Source of the DNA: Planctomycetaceae bacterium
Lineage (GTDB): Bacteria; Planctomycetota; Planctomycetia; Pirellulales; UBA1268
DNA: 32,242 nucleotides
NCBI GenBank assembly: GCA_027486095.1
Contig: JAIXPT010000095.1
Span: 1-32,242, forward strand
Reading direction: 5' to 3'
Below, one piece after another: positions 21,001-27,873 of this stretch (within the stretch, counting starts at the first letter, position 1; every line of letters begins with the position of its first letter). Under the pieces are notes generated by a model. The model saw only the letters and a program-made list of their open reading frames with translations. It made no database searches and was not told where the DNA came from. Position numbers and translations under genes: made by a program.

Positions 21001-21609
21001 CCCGTGCCGATGAAGGCGTTGCCCGGCAACGGCGATCTCGTGCGCGAGGTGTGCCTGAGCAGCGAGATTCGCTCGGCCACGCCCGCCGAACTTGCAGCCG
21101 CGGGCGTGCGTGAGCACCCGGTGGCCGTGCGGTCCGGGAGTCCTTCTGGCAGCCTGTTGATCGACGATTTTTCGAACGGCTGGCGCGACTGGTATCTGCT
21201 GAACGCCGGCAACCCCGTGCACTGGCAGCACTGGACCCGAAAGATCACCGATCCGGCGTGGCGGGGGCCGAACGGCGCGGCGCTAGCGATTACGCTCACG
21301 ATGCCGAAGACGAACACGCTCACGGTCGTCGTCGTGGAAAACGAGTGGCGCAGTGAGCGCGGCCGCCGCCGCACGTTCACCTGCACCCGCGAGGTTCAGG
21401 GCAATACCGAGCCCCAGACGCTCCTCCTCACGCCCGCTGACTTCGTGCCCACCGACGAGAAGCTCGGGCCCCTCGCCTCGTGGGCCCAGCTCGATGTGCT
21501 CGGCCTGTGCGGCTTTCACCCCGATGAGAAGCCCGCACGACAGCCCACCTGGGACGGCCCACTTCCTGAGTTCCAACGGGTCGAGTGGATCATCGCGACG
21601 GGGCCGTGA
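18043..21609 (+). CDS. Secreted fusion: unknown N-terminal domain plus acetylxylan-esterase-like alpha/beta-hydrolase
   Basis: 1188 aa; the C-terminal about 620 aa parallel the 12733 gene (ELWADFDPRLDPLETEVIREWRED, VMHIHGGGQRGS, GVHGYSMGGNLT, APHFNHRLTPE, LLIDDFSNGWRDW); N-terminal about 560 aa unassigned. Confidence 0.82.
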   Translation: MVFARMPKTQFGVVLACAACLTAGTVTCASAASPLLDVFPPSVADVPAAERGATTITLDYTPSGSVWAEGLDERQVFLAQLVHAQGQDDSFALRVGQGGQIYSLRGAFGESVPPSWRFPRDERSPWNDEVWQFVAVCGRYNGIDPLLRAGKVPDDVQARWKTLPYKTSFFIHNSGAYIPGESAVQSLYCPLLAFEADAEARTVRTLNWGLVPQVRTIHRSPILFSCQTRDVGDGIVELTWVVHNFSTRDDIVFDFLNAPWGGTRLTSLPVHAISGPDGQPRPRAKMFPADRPDKEIAVAKTGGWRVASASDAADAASLALVFGRDRHLEEERAKAARGEPHCQQGPSVLRDYLAHAPQLYEKLWEDWRTRPENSFRNYDVIEFIPKLRLAPETSIWYRVFLVVNRRDRAIELARSLVDKVDYGLLTFDPATTPRMPVHVRDGRVVDPAAAKGPPAFEVYAKPVPGSLPLFLLEDTATGREVVSTDPYRFVPQEPLDLGVPADHPHHDYYAQVKGIALDRHTTKWKRLLGYGLRVRPDHDSDRFKPVSSATGPELFPAADAHHVDVWVRAERSGAAAVPQSVEELWADFDPRLDPLETEVIREWREDGGVFRHVRFFVGTFKSKPARMTAIYGFPEKAESKVPAVMHIHGGGQRGSLSEVKFLVQRGYAALSVNWGGDGDGKPPFNTVEGAEPGDPNTDWGAVDPSQCNAQGYSTLLPGPLQVFDGDEQPPRSHPKNNNWYLLAIGCRRGLTFLEQQPEVDPARLGVHGYSMGGNLTMYVAGTDDRVKAAVPAVGGQGWRWEPHVFSSGTVPPQDRVKGDVDLFRRTISFESYAPRIRCPVLHRSATNDFHGWMDDVYRTSALIEGQPLRYSWAPHFNHRLTPEVAVTMPLWLDQFLKGGPVLPETPKVTLDLKAGDGVPRLTVRPDGCWPAARCEIFYSIDSDPRARFWRSADVVREGESFTAALPLESTARPLFAFANVYHTLPEPVPMKALPGNGDLVREVCLSSEIRSATPAELAAAGVREHPVAVRSGSPSGSLLIDDFSNGWRDWYLLNAGNPVHWQHWTRKITDPAWRGPNGAALAITLTMPKTNTLTVVVVENEWRSERGRRRTFTCTREVQGNTEPQTLLLTPADFVPTDEKLGPLASWAQLDVLGLCGFHPDEKPARQPTWDGPLPEFQRVEWIIATGP

Positions 21610-21610
21610 C

Positions 21611-21826
21611 TCACGCCCGCGCCACTCTGAGCCGCGCGGCGATCCGCCGGAGGCCCCGGTCATGGGTCCAGAGCCGATGTGATCCCGCGACGGCTCCAAT
21701 TCCGCACGCCAGTTCCCCGATGACCAGCGGATGGCAGACGACATCGCCCGCCTCCAGGAGGCTCGCAAGTTGGGCGTTAGCGCGCCGCAGATGCTCGATC
21801 CAGACGGACGTATCAACGAGCACCAC
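21611..21826 (-). pseudogene. VapC-like PIN toxin with a large internal deletion
   Basis: 71 aa; intact N-terminus MVLVDTSVWIEHLRRANAQLASLLEAGDVVCHPLVIGELACG runs straight into C-terminal-like HRLWTHDRGLRRIAARLRVARA. Confidence 0.7.
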
Positions 21827-22018
21827 TCAACCCGGCCTCCGCCGGGGGATCGGCCGTGCCTTTGGGTCAGAGCCACCCAACGCCGCGAGTTTGCGGGCCG
21901 ACTCGCGGGCAATCAAGGCGTCCAGTCCCATGCGGACGAGCTTCGTCTTCACGCGCACCCCGGTCAGCCGGGCTGCCTTGGCGAGGGCATCTGCATCGAT
22001 TTCGAGGGTCGTTCGCAT
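21827..22018 (-). CDS. vapB: VapB-type antitoxin
   Basis: 63 aa; MRTTLEIDADALAKAARLTGVRVKTKLVRMGLDALIARESARKLAALGG; abuts the VapC remnant. Confidence 0.85.
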   Translation of the reverse strand: MRTTLEIDADALAKAARLTGVRVKTKLVRMGLDALIARESARKLAALGGSDPKARPIPRRRPG

Positions 22019-22029
22019 GCATATGATCG

Positions 22030-22053
22030 TTGAAAAACGTATGCATTTTTCAA
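22030..22053. promoter_or_regulatory. Candidate VapB operator
   Basis: TTGAAAAA-CGTATGCA-TTTTTCAA, perfect 8-bp arms, 11 nt upstream of the vapB ATG; related copy at 23134-23160. Confidence 0.6.
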
Positions 22054-22054
22054 G

Positions 22055-22175
22055 CCCGGACCCTCACCGCGCGGCCCTAGCTCGATGTGCTTGGCCTGTG
22101 TGGTTACCATCCCGACGAGAAGCCCGCGCGACAGCCCGCCGGGACGGCCCGCTTTCTGAGTTCGACCGCGTGGAG
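22055..22175 (+). pseudogene. Duplicated 3'-end fragment of the esterase gene 18043-21609
   Basis: 22079-22127 aligns with 21488-21536, about 42 of 49 positions identical by eye; encodes LDVLGLCGYHPDEKPARQP versus LDVLGLCGFHPDEKPARQP. Confidence 0.85.
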
Positions 22176-22242
22176 TGGGCAGCCTCGCGTGCCTCGCTCG
22201 TAGGACTGCGCACCGGCGTTCGTCGGAGCGTATCATTTCGGC

Positions 22243-22569
22243 ATGTGGCTGTTGATCGAAGAACGAGAGCGGCAGAAGCAGCGAGATGCACGGCTCGCCG
22301 GCCACACGCGTGGTCTCCTCCGAGCGGCGCTTGCGCGGCATGTGCCCGGCACGGCAGTCTGGGTCTACGGATCGCTCGTCAAGCCCGGGCGGTTTCACGA
22401 ATGGTCCGACGTCGATCTCGCCTTTGAGTCGCTGCCGCCGGGCATGAGCCTCGAATATCTGCAGAGCCTGCTCTCCGCCGACGTGGGCCGCGAGGTCGAT
22501 GTCTGCCGCTTGGATCGCACCCGGCTGCGGACAGCCATCGAACACGAGGGAGAGCGATGGATCGCATAG
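22243..22569 (+). CDS. mntA: MntA-type nucleotidyltransferase antitoxin
   Basis: 108 aa; VWVYGSLVKPGRFHEWSDVDLAFE nucleotidyltransferase motif; overlaps the HEPN gene. Confidence 0.82.
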   Translation: MWLLIEERERQKQRDARLAGHTRGLLRAALARHVPGTAVWVYGSLVKPGRFHEWSDVDLAFESLPPGMSLEYLQSLLSADVGREVDVCRLDRTRLRTAIEHEGERWIA

Positions 22570-23039
22570 CGCTCCAGATCCTCAAAGACGGTTGGGAGCA
22601 AGACGCTCGGGTCATGCGTCGTGCGGCTGAGATCCTGGAGCGTCGCCTCCGAGAGTCGGCCGAGAGCCGCTGGGCTGCCGCCGCTTTCGAGATCAATCGC
22701 ATCTACAACATTCTCAAGAAGGCCTTTGAACGGCTCTGCGAGACGTTTGAAAACCATCTGGGGAAGACCGGCCGCTATCACGACACCTTGATCGAGCGGG
22801 TCACGCTCGACCTCAAGGGCATTCGGCCGGCTTTTCTGCCGACCGACGCGGTCCGGGACGTCCGCGAACTGAAGGGCTTTCGCCACCTGTTTCGCCACGC
22901 CTACGATCTGGATCTCGACCCGGTGCGAATTGAAGAAGCCGCGGAGATCGCATCGCGGACAGTGGCCCACTTCGACGGCTGGTGCAAGGCGTTTCTCGCC
23001 ACCGTCCGCGACAGGTATCGGGGTGAAGTGGACCTCTGA
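22557..23039 (+). CDS. hepT: HepT-like (HEPN) toxin
   Basis: 160 aa; FEINRIYNILKKAFERLCETFENHL...LKGIRPAFL...KGFRHLFRHAYDLDLDPVRIEE with Rx4HxY motif; 13-nt overlap with mntA. Confidence 0.83.
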   Translation: MDRIALQILKDGWEQDARVMRRAAEILERRLRESAESRWAAAAFEINRIYNILKKAFERLCETFENHLGKTGRYHDTLIERVTLDLKGIRPAFLPTDAVRDVRELKGFRHLFRHAYDLDLDPVRIEEAAEIASRTVAHFDGWCKAFLATVRDRYRGEVDL

Positions 23040-23063
23040 GCTGGCCGTTTTGTGACGGCTCTG

Positions 23064-23160
23064 TCACGCCCGCGTCACTCTGAGCCGTGCGGCGATCCGC
23101 CGGAGGTCCCGGACACGGCTCTGGAGCCGACTTTTGAAAAAGGCAAGCATTTGTCAAGCC
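23064..23160 (-). pseudogene. Second, collapsed VapBC copy: vapC 3' end fused to operator remnant
   Basis: Minus strand RLQSRVRDLRRIAARLRVTRA* versus LRRIAARLRVARA* in copy 1; operator-like TTGAAAAAGGCAAGCATTTGTCAAGCC at 23134-23160 (23/27 versus 22030-22056). Confidence 0.8.
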
Positions 23161-23297
23161 GGGGTGGTGTCTGGAATCGCTCGGCGTTCATGTCCGCGGC
23201 TTCAACCGCAGGGGCCGCCCCGCATTTTTCTGGACGGATCAGCAGGGGGAACGTTTGCTCACCATATAGCACCACCGGAGCAAGGCTCGTGACCGAC

Positions 23298-24287
23298 ATG
23301 GCGGATGTGAAAAATCGGATCGGCAGATGGAGCCAATGGAGGGCGACCTCCGCTGGCTGCCTTGGGGTCGCCTTCGGGGCCGCAGTCGTCCTGCTGCAGC
23401 CAGCCATCGCGCGGGCGAACGACCCGAGTTACATCTACGGCATCGCCGACAACAACGACATCTACCAGATCAATCCTGTTCCCGGGCAACAGAGCTTCAA
23501 CCTCGTCTACAACACGGGGCTCACTGGCCAGTCGAATGCGTTCGCCTTCGATCGCGAGCGCGATCAGATGTTCTTCATCAACCCTTCCGGCACATTCAGT
23601 GGCACGCCCTACTCGAACGGCCTCTTTCTCTGGAACAAGCCGGCCGGCACGTTTTCGCTCTTGGCGACGACGGGCTCATCGTATGGTGCCGGCGGAACCG
23701 TTCCTGCAAACGCAGCCTACGAAGACAATGCCTTTTGGTTTTTCAACGAGGTTTCGCTGGACCTGAAGAAAGTCAGTTTGGCCTACTCAGGCACGGGCGC
23801 GGCAGCGGTGCCGACCGGGGTGAGCGGCGTCGAGGTTTTCTCGATGGATACCGGAGGGGCGTTGACGGCGACACAGAATCGGTTTGGCGATATCGCGATC
23901 AACGTCGATACGAACATGCTCTACGGCTACACAGCCCAGGCCCAGGGAGGCAAGTTCTACTCGCTCAACCTCAACAATCCGACAGCGGCCGCGAGCTTCA
24001 CACTGATCTCGGGTAGCTCGCCGATCGGCCTGCAGCTGTCGTTCAACGAGGACTACACCAAGCTCTACGGCCACAACTATGCCGATAGCAAGTGGTATGA
24101 GGTCAGCACCACGACGGGCGCCCTCACGGACCTCAACTTTCAGACCAAGGTCATCGGCAACACGGGCTTCCGCGATCTCGGCGGGGCCTCGATCGTGGCC
24201 GTGCCGGAGCCGACCGCGATCACGTTGCTCGTGGCTGGGGCCGCGGCCGCCGGATGTGCAGCGTTCGCCCGCCGCCGCCGAGCCTGA
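23298..24287 (+). CDS. PEP-CTERM sorting-domain protein
   Basis: Signal peptide; SYIYGIADNNDIYQINPVPGQ; C-terminus VPEPTAITLLVAGAAAAGCAAFARRRRA. Confidence 0.9.
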   Translation: MADVKNRIGRWSQWRATSAGCLGVAFGAAVVLLQPAIARANDPSYIYGIADNNDIYQINPVPGQQSFNLVYNTGLTGQSNAFAFDRERDQMFFINPSGTFSGTPYSNGLFLWNKPAGTFSLLATTGSSYGAGGTVPANAAYEDNAFWFFNEVSLDLKKVSLAYSGTGAAAVPTGVSGVEVFSMDTGGALTATQNRFGDIAINVDTNMLYGYTAQAQGGKFYSLNLNNPTAAASFTLISGSSPIGLQLSFNEDYTKLYGHNYADSKWYEVSTTTGALTDLNFQTKVIGNTGFRDLGGASIVAVPEPTAITLLVAGAAAAGCAAFARRRRA

Positions 24288-24389
24288 GCGCCGCATTGTG
24301 CTCGCGTTGCAGCCTCGAACGGGGGCATGGCAGACTGAACGCTGGTAGAGGGCATGTGCCGCTCTTGGTGTTCCTGTGAGGTCTGCGCC

Positions 24390-25163
24390 ATGGCCGTTCG
24401 TGTGTGTTTTCTTGGTGCTGCCCTGCTGTGGGCGGGGCTGTGGGCGGGGCTGGCTCTTGCCCAGCCGGCCGAGGTGATCGCGCCGCCGGCCGCGCGGGCC
24501 GATGAGGCTCCCAAGCTCGACACGCCCGAGGCCGAGCTTGGCTATGCGCTTGGCCTCCGGATCGGCTCGCGGATCGCCGCCGACTTTCGGGCCCAGGAGG
24601 CGCCGCTCGATCCGGCGGCCCTCGCCCGCGGCTTGGCCGACGCGGCGATCGGCGCCAAGCCGCGGCTCGGCGAGAAGACGATCGCCGCCGCGCTCGAGCG
24701 GTTCGAGGCACGCATGCGCGAGCGCGAGCGCGATTTCGCCGCCCGGATGGCCGAGGTGGGGAAGGCAAACAAGATCAAGGCGGCAGAATTCATGAAGACC
24801 AACGCCGCGAAGCCCGGCGTGAAGACGCTGCCGAGCGGGCTGCAGGTTGAGGTGCTCAAGGCAGGGGAGGGGCCGCGGCCCACGGCCGACGACACCGTCT
24901 CCACGCACTACCGGGGCACGCACCTCGACGGCAGCGAGTTCGACGCCACCGACCCCGCAGGTGAGCCGGCCACGTTTCCGCTGCGGGGCGTGGTGCCGGG
25001 CTGGCAGGAGGCGTTGCCCTTGATGGGGGTCGGCGCGAAGTGGCGGCTCTATGTGCCCCCCGAGCTCGGCTACGGCGAAGAGGGCTCGCCGCCGGTGATC
25101 GAGCCCAATGAAGTGCTGATTTTCGAGATCGAGCTCGTGCAGATCGTGCCTTCGCAGAAGTGA
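24390..25163 (+). CDS. Exported FKBP-type peptidyl-prolyl isomerase
   Basis: Signal peptide; FKBP N-terminal dimerisation-like ELGYALGLRIGSRIA; LPSGLQVEVLKAGEGPRPTADDTVSTHYRGTHLDGSEFDAT...PGWQEALPLMGVGAKWRLYVPPELGYGEEG. Confidence 0.95.
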   Translation: MAVRVCFLGAALLWAGLWAGLALAQPAEVIAPPAARADEAPKLDTPEAELGYALGLRIGSRIAADFRAQEAPLDPAALARGLADAAIGAKPRLGEKTIAAALERFEARMRERERDFAARMAEVGKANKIKAAEFMKTNAAKPGVKTLPSGLQVEVLKAGEGPRPTADDTVSTHYRGTHLDGSEFDATDPAGEPATFPLRGVVPGWQEALPLMGVGAKWRLYVPPELGYGEEGSPPVIEPNEVLIFEIELVQIVPSQK

Positions 25164-26404
25164 TGCCGATGACGCGATCTTGTGCAGTGTGGGTGATGCT
25201 GGTGGCAGCCCTCGCGGCCGGCGTGTCGGCCGCACAGCCCCCGACGCCCCGGCAAAAGCCTGATCCCACCGAGGCGGCCCGCGAGCGCATGGTGCGCGAC
25301 GACATCTCGGCCGGCGGCGTGGCCGACGAGCGTGTTTTGGCCGCCATGCGCGCCACGCCGCGGCACGAGTTCGTGCCCGGGCCGCAGCGAAGCATGGCCT
25401 ATTTCGACATGGCGCTGCCGATCGGCGAGGCGCAGACGATCTCCGGCCCGTTCGTCGTGGCCTACATGACCGAGAAGCTCGAGCCCAAGCCCACCGACAA
25501 GGTGCTCGAGATCGGCACGGGCAGCGGCTACCAGGCGGCGGTGCTCGCGCCACTCGTGCGCACCGTGTACTCGATCGAGATCCACGACAAGCTCGGTGAG
25601 AAGGCCGCGAAGACGCTCGCCCGGCTCGGCTATAAAAACGTGGTCACGAAGATCGGCGATGGATTCCGCGGCTGGCCGGAGCACGCCCCCTTCGACAAGA
25701 TCATCGTCACGTGTTCTCCGGAAGACGTGCCGCGGCCGCTCGTCGAGCAGCTCGCCGAAGGGGGCCGGATGGTGATCCCGGTGGGCGAGCGCTACGACCA
25801 GACGCTCGTCTTGCTCACGAAGCGCGAGGGGAGGCTCGAGCGCGAGGCGCTCGTGCCGAGCCTGTTCGTGCCGATGACGGGCACGGCGGAGCAGGGGAGG
25901 CGGGTGCAGCCCGATGGCGCGCGGCCGGCGATCGACAACGGCGGCTTCGAGACGCTGTTGCCCGAGTCGAGCGTGCCAACAGCGTGGTATTACCCCCGGC
26001 AGATGACGGTGGTGGAGGCCGACGACGCCCCTGAAGGCCGTCGCTATCTGCAGCTCGACAATGCCGACCCGGGCCGGCCGGCGCAGGTGTTTCAGGGGTT
26101 TCCGGTCGATGGCCGGCAGGTGTCGCGGCTGGCCATCGCGGGCCGTGTGCGGGCCGAAGCGGTGCGGCCGGGCATCGAGCCAGACGAGCTGCCGGCGTTC
26201 GTCGTCAAGTTTTTCGACGAGAGCCGGGCCCGTTCGGCTCGCAGCGTGGTCGGGCAGTGGTCGGGCACGTTTCCGTGGAAAGACGTCTCGGGCACGGTGC
26301 CCGTACCCACCTGGGCGCGAGAGGCGATTCTGCAGGTCGGCCTGCTCGGGGCCACCGGGCGCGTCGAGATCGATGCCGTCGTCGTGTCGGGCATCGCCCG
26401 CTAG
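25163..26404 (+). CDS. pcm: Exported protein-L-isoaspartate O-methyltransferase with C-terminal extension
   Basis: VADERVLAAMRATPRHEFVP, ALPIGEAQTISGPFVVAYMTEKL, VLEIGTGSGYQAAVLAPL, GGRMVIPVGERYDQTLVLLTK; N-terminal signal peptide; about 170-aa beta-rich C-terminal extension; TGATG overlap with the FKBP stop. Confidence 0.92.
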   Translation: MPMTRSCAVWVMLVAALAAGVSAAQPPTPRQKPDPTEAARERMVRDDISAGGVADERVLAAMRATPRHEFVPGPQRSMAYFDMALPIGEAQTISGPFVVAYMTEKLEPKPTDKVLEIGTGSGYQAAVLAPLVRTVYSIEIHDKLGEKAAKTLARLGYKNVVTKIGDGFRGWPEHAPFDKIIVTCSPEDVPRPLVEQLAEGGRMVIPVGERYDQTLVLLTKREGRLEREALVPSLFVPMTGTAEQGRRVQPDGARPAIDNGGFETLLPESSVPTAWYYPRQMTVVEADDAPEGRRYLQLDNADPGRPAQVFQGFPVDGRQVSRLAIAGRVRAEAVRPGIEPDELPAFVVKFFDESRARSARSVVGQWSGTFPWKDVSGTVPVPTWAREAILQVGLLGATGRVEIDAVVVSGIAR

Positions 26405-26606
26405 CCGTGCTGAAACACCGGTTTTGCCCGCTCTTTCGGGGCCTTGCCGGGGATGGTCGGCAAAGTCTGCGCAATCCGCGCTTTCTGCTTGCTTTACCCA
26501 GGCATCCAACTATCCTTGGCGACCGTAAGGCCAGCGGCGGTCTCGAAACCGGTTCGAGGCTCAGCCGCCCGTCACGAAGAATCAACTTTTTTGGAGTACG
26601 ACTGAG

Positions 26607-27767
26607 ATGGTGGCGAAGCGTCGCTGGTCGGGAATCGTGGGTGCTCTCACTCTGATGGCCGTGGTCGCATCGGCGTGCGATGTGCACGCGGGCTGGAATC
26701 ACCGCTACCGTGCCGCGGGCGGATCCTCGGGTGGCTCGTCCGGCGGTAGCTCGGGCGGGTCTTCGGGCGGCTCATCCGGCGGCAGCTCGGGCGGCTACGC
26801 CTCGTCTGGCTCGTCGGGTGGTAGCTACGGCAGCTACGGGTCGTCTGGCTCGCACGGCTCGTCTGGCGGCAGCTGGGGCTCGCACCACGCCCACAAGCGC
26901 GCGATGCGTGCGTATCGTCACTCCAGCCACGGCTCGTCTGGCGGCAGCTCGGGCGGCTCATCGGGCGGCTCGTATTCCTACGGCGGTTCGTCGGGCGGCT
27001 CCTCGGGCGGCGGTTCGTCGGGCGGCGGTTCGTATGGCGGCGGTTCCTACGGCTCGTACGGTGGCTATTCCTCGGCTGCCTACTCGGCCGGCTATTCCTC
27101 GATCTCCGGCATGTCGAGCAGCATGCCTGTCGAGTCGTATCGCGTGATCGACGCGGCCCCGAGCACCGGCGGCGAAGTGATCTCCACGCCGACTCCGGCC
27201 GCCACCGATTCGACGGCCCTCCCGGCCGATGCGGCGCTCTTGGTGGTGAAGCTCCCGGCCGACGCAAAGGTGTTTGTGAATGGCTCGAAGACGGCCGCCA
27301 CGGGCGGTCTGCGGCGGTATGTGTCGCGCGGCCTCGAGGCCGGCAAGAGCTATGAGTATGTGGTGCGGATGGTCGTCGATCGCGACGGCGTGGAGCAGGA
27401 GGAGACGAAGGTCGTCTCGCTCGCCGCGGGTGTTCAAAAGACGGTGAACTTCGCCGCCGTGGCCGCCGAGAAGTCAGCCCAGCCGGCCCCGAAGACGAGC
27501 CTCACGCTCCGCGTTCCCGCCGACGCGAAGGTGTTTCTCGCGGGCAACGAAACCTCGTCGCAGGGGGAAACCCGGCTCTTCGAGACGACCACCCTTCGCG
27601 AAGGTCAGGCCTGGAAGAACTACGAAGTGCGGGTGACGCACGTGGTGGACGGCCAGGAGCAGTCGATCGTGAAGACGATCGAACTCGCTGCCGGCGCGAG
27701 TCTTGAGCTCACGCTCGACCCGGCCGCCCGGACGGCGGCCGTCGATGCCACCGCGTCGATTCGCTGA
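26607..27767 (+). CDS. Secreted Ser/Gly-rich protein with two TIGR03000-like domains
   Basis: GSSGGSSGG low-complexity tract; LVVKLPADAKVFVNGSKTAATGGLRRYVSRGLEAGKSYEYVVR and LTLRVPADAKVFLAGNETSSQGETRLFETTTLREGQAWKNYEVRV. Confidence 0.88.
   Translation: MVAKRRWSGIVGALTLMAVVASACDVHAGWNHRYRAAGGSSGGSSGGSSGGSSGGSSGGSSGGYASSGSSGGSYGSYGSSGSHGSSGGSWGSHHAHKRAMRAYRHSSHGSSGGSSGGSSGGSYSYGGSSGGSSGGGSSGGGSYGGGSYGSYGGYSSAAYSAGYSSISGMSSSMPVESYRVIDAAPSTGGEVISTPTPAATDSTALPADAALLVVKLPADAKVFVNGSKTAATGGLRRYVSRGLEAGKSYEYVVRMVVDRDGVEQEETKVVSLAAGVQKTVNFAAVAAEKSAQPAPKTSLTLRVPADAKVFLAGNETSSQGETRLFETTTLREGQAWKNYEVRVTHVVDGQEQSIVKTIELAAGASLELTLDPAARTAAVDATASIR
26718..27075 (+). repeat. Low-complexity Gly/Ser coding repeat
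   Basis: Reiterated ggcggctcgtcc/ggcagctcgggc-type units encoding (GSSG)n. Confidence 0.9.
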
Positions 27768-27804
27768 GCACACAGGCCGCGGACGCCCAAGACCGTGGTC
27801 CACG

Positions 27805-27843
27805 AACCCCCGCGCGACAGCCGGTCGCGCGGGGGTTTTTTTT
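27805..27843 (+). terminator. Rho-independent terminator
   Basis: AACCCCCGCGCGAC-AGCCG-GTCGCGCGGGGGTT followed by T tract; perfect 14-bp stem. Confidence 0.95.
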
Positions 27844-27873
27844 GCGCGATGGTAGAGTTGATGGCGAGCCATC

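Noticed and set aside
23787-25553. 588-aa minus-strand ORF
   Set aside because: Antisense to the PEP-CTERM, FKBP and PIMT genes; no recognisable domain.
25070-26509. 479-aa minus-strand ORF
   Set aside because: Antisense shadow of the PIMT gene.
26542-26558. CTCGAA-ACCGG-TTCGAG palindrome upstream of the TIGR03000-like gene
   Set aside because: Six-bp arms in GC-rich DNA are expected by chance; no second copy seen.
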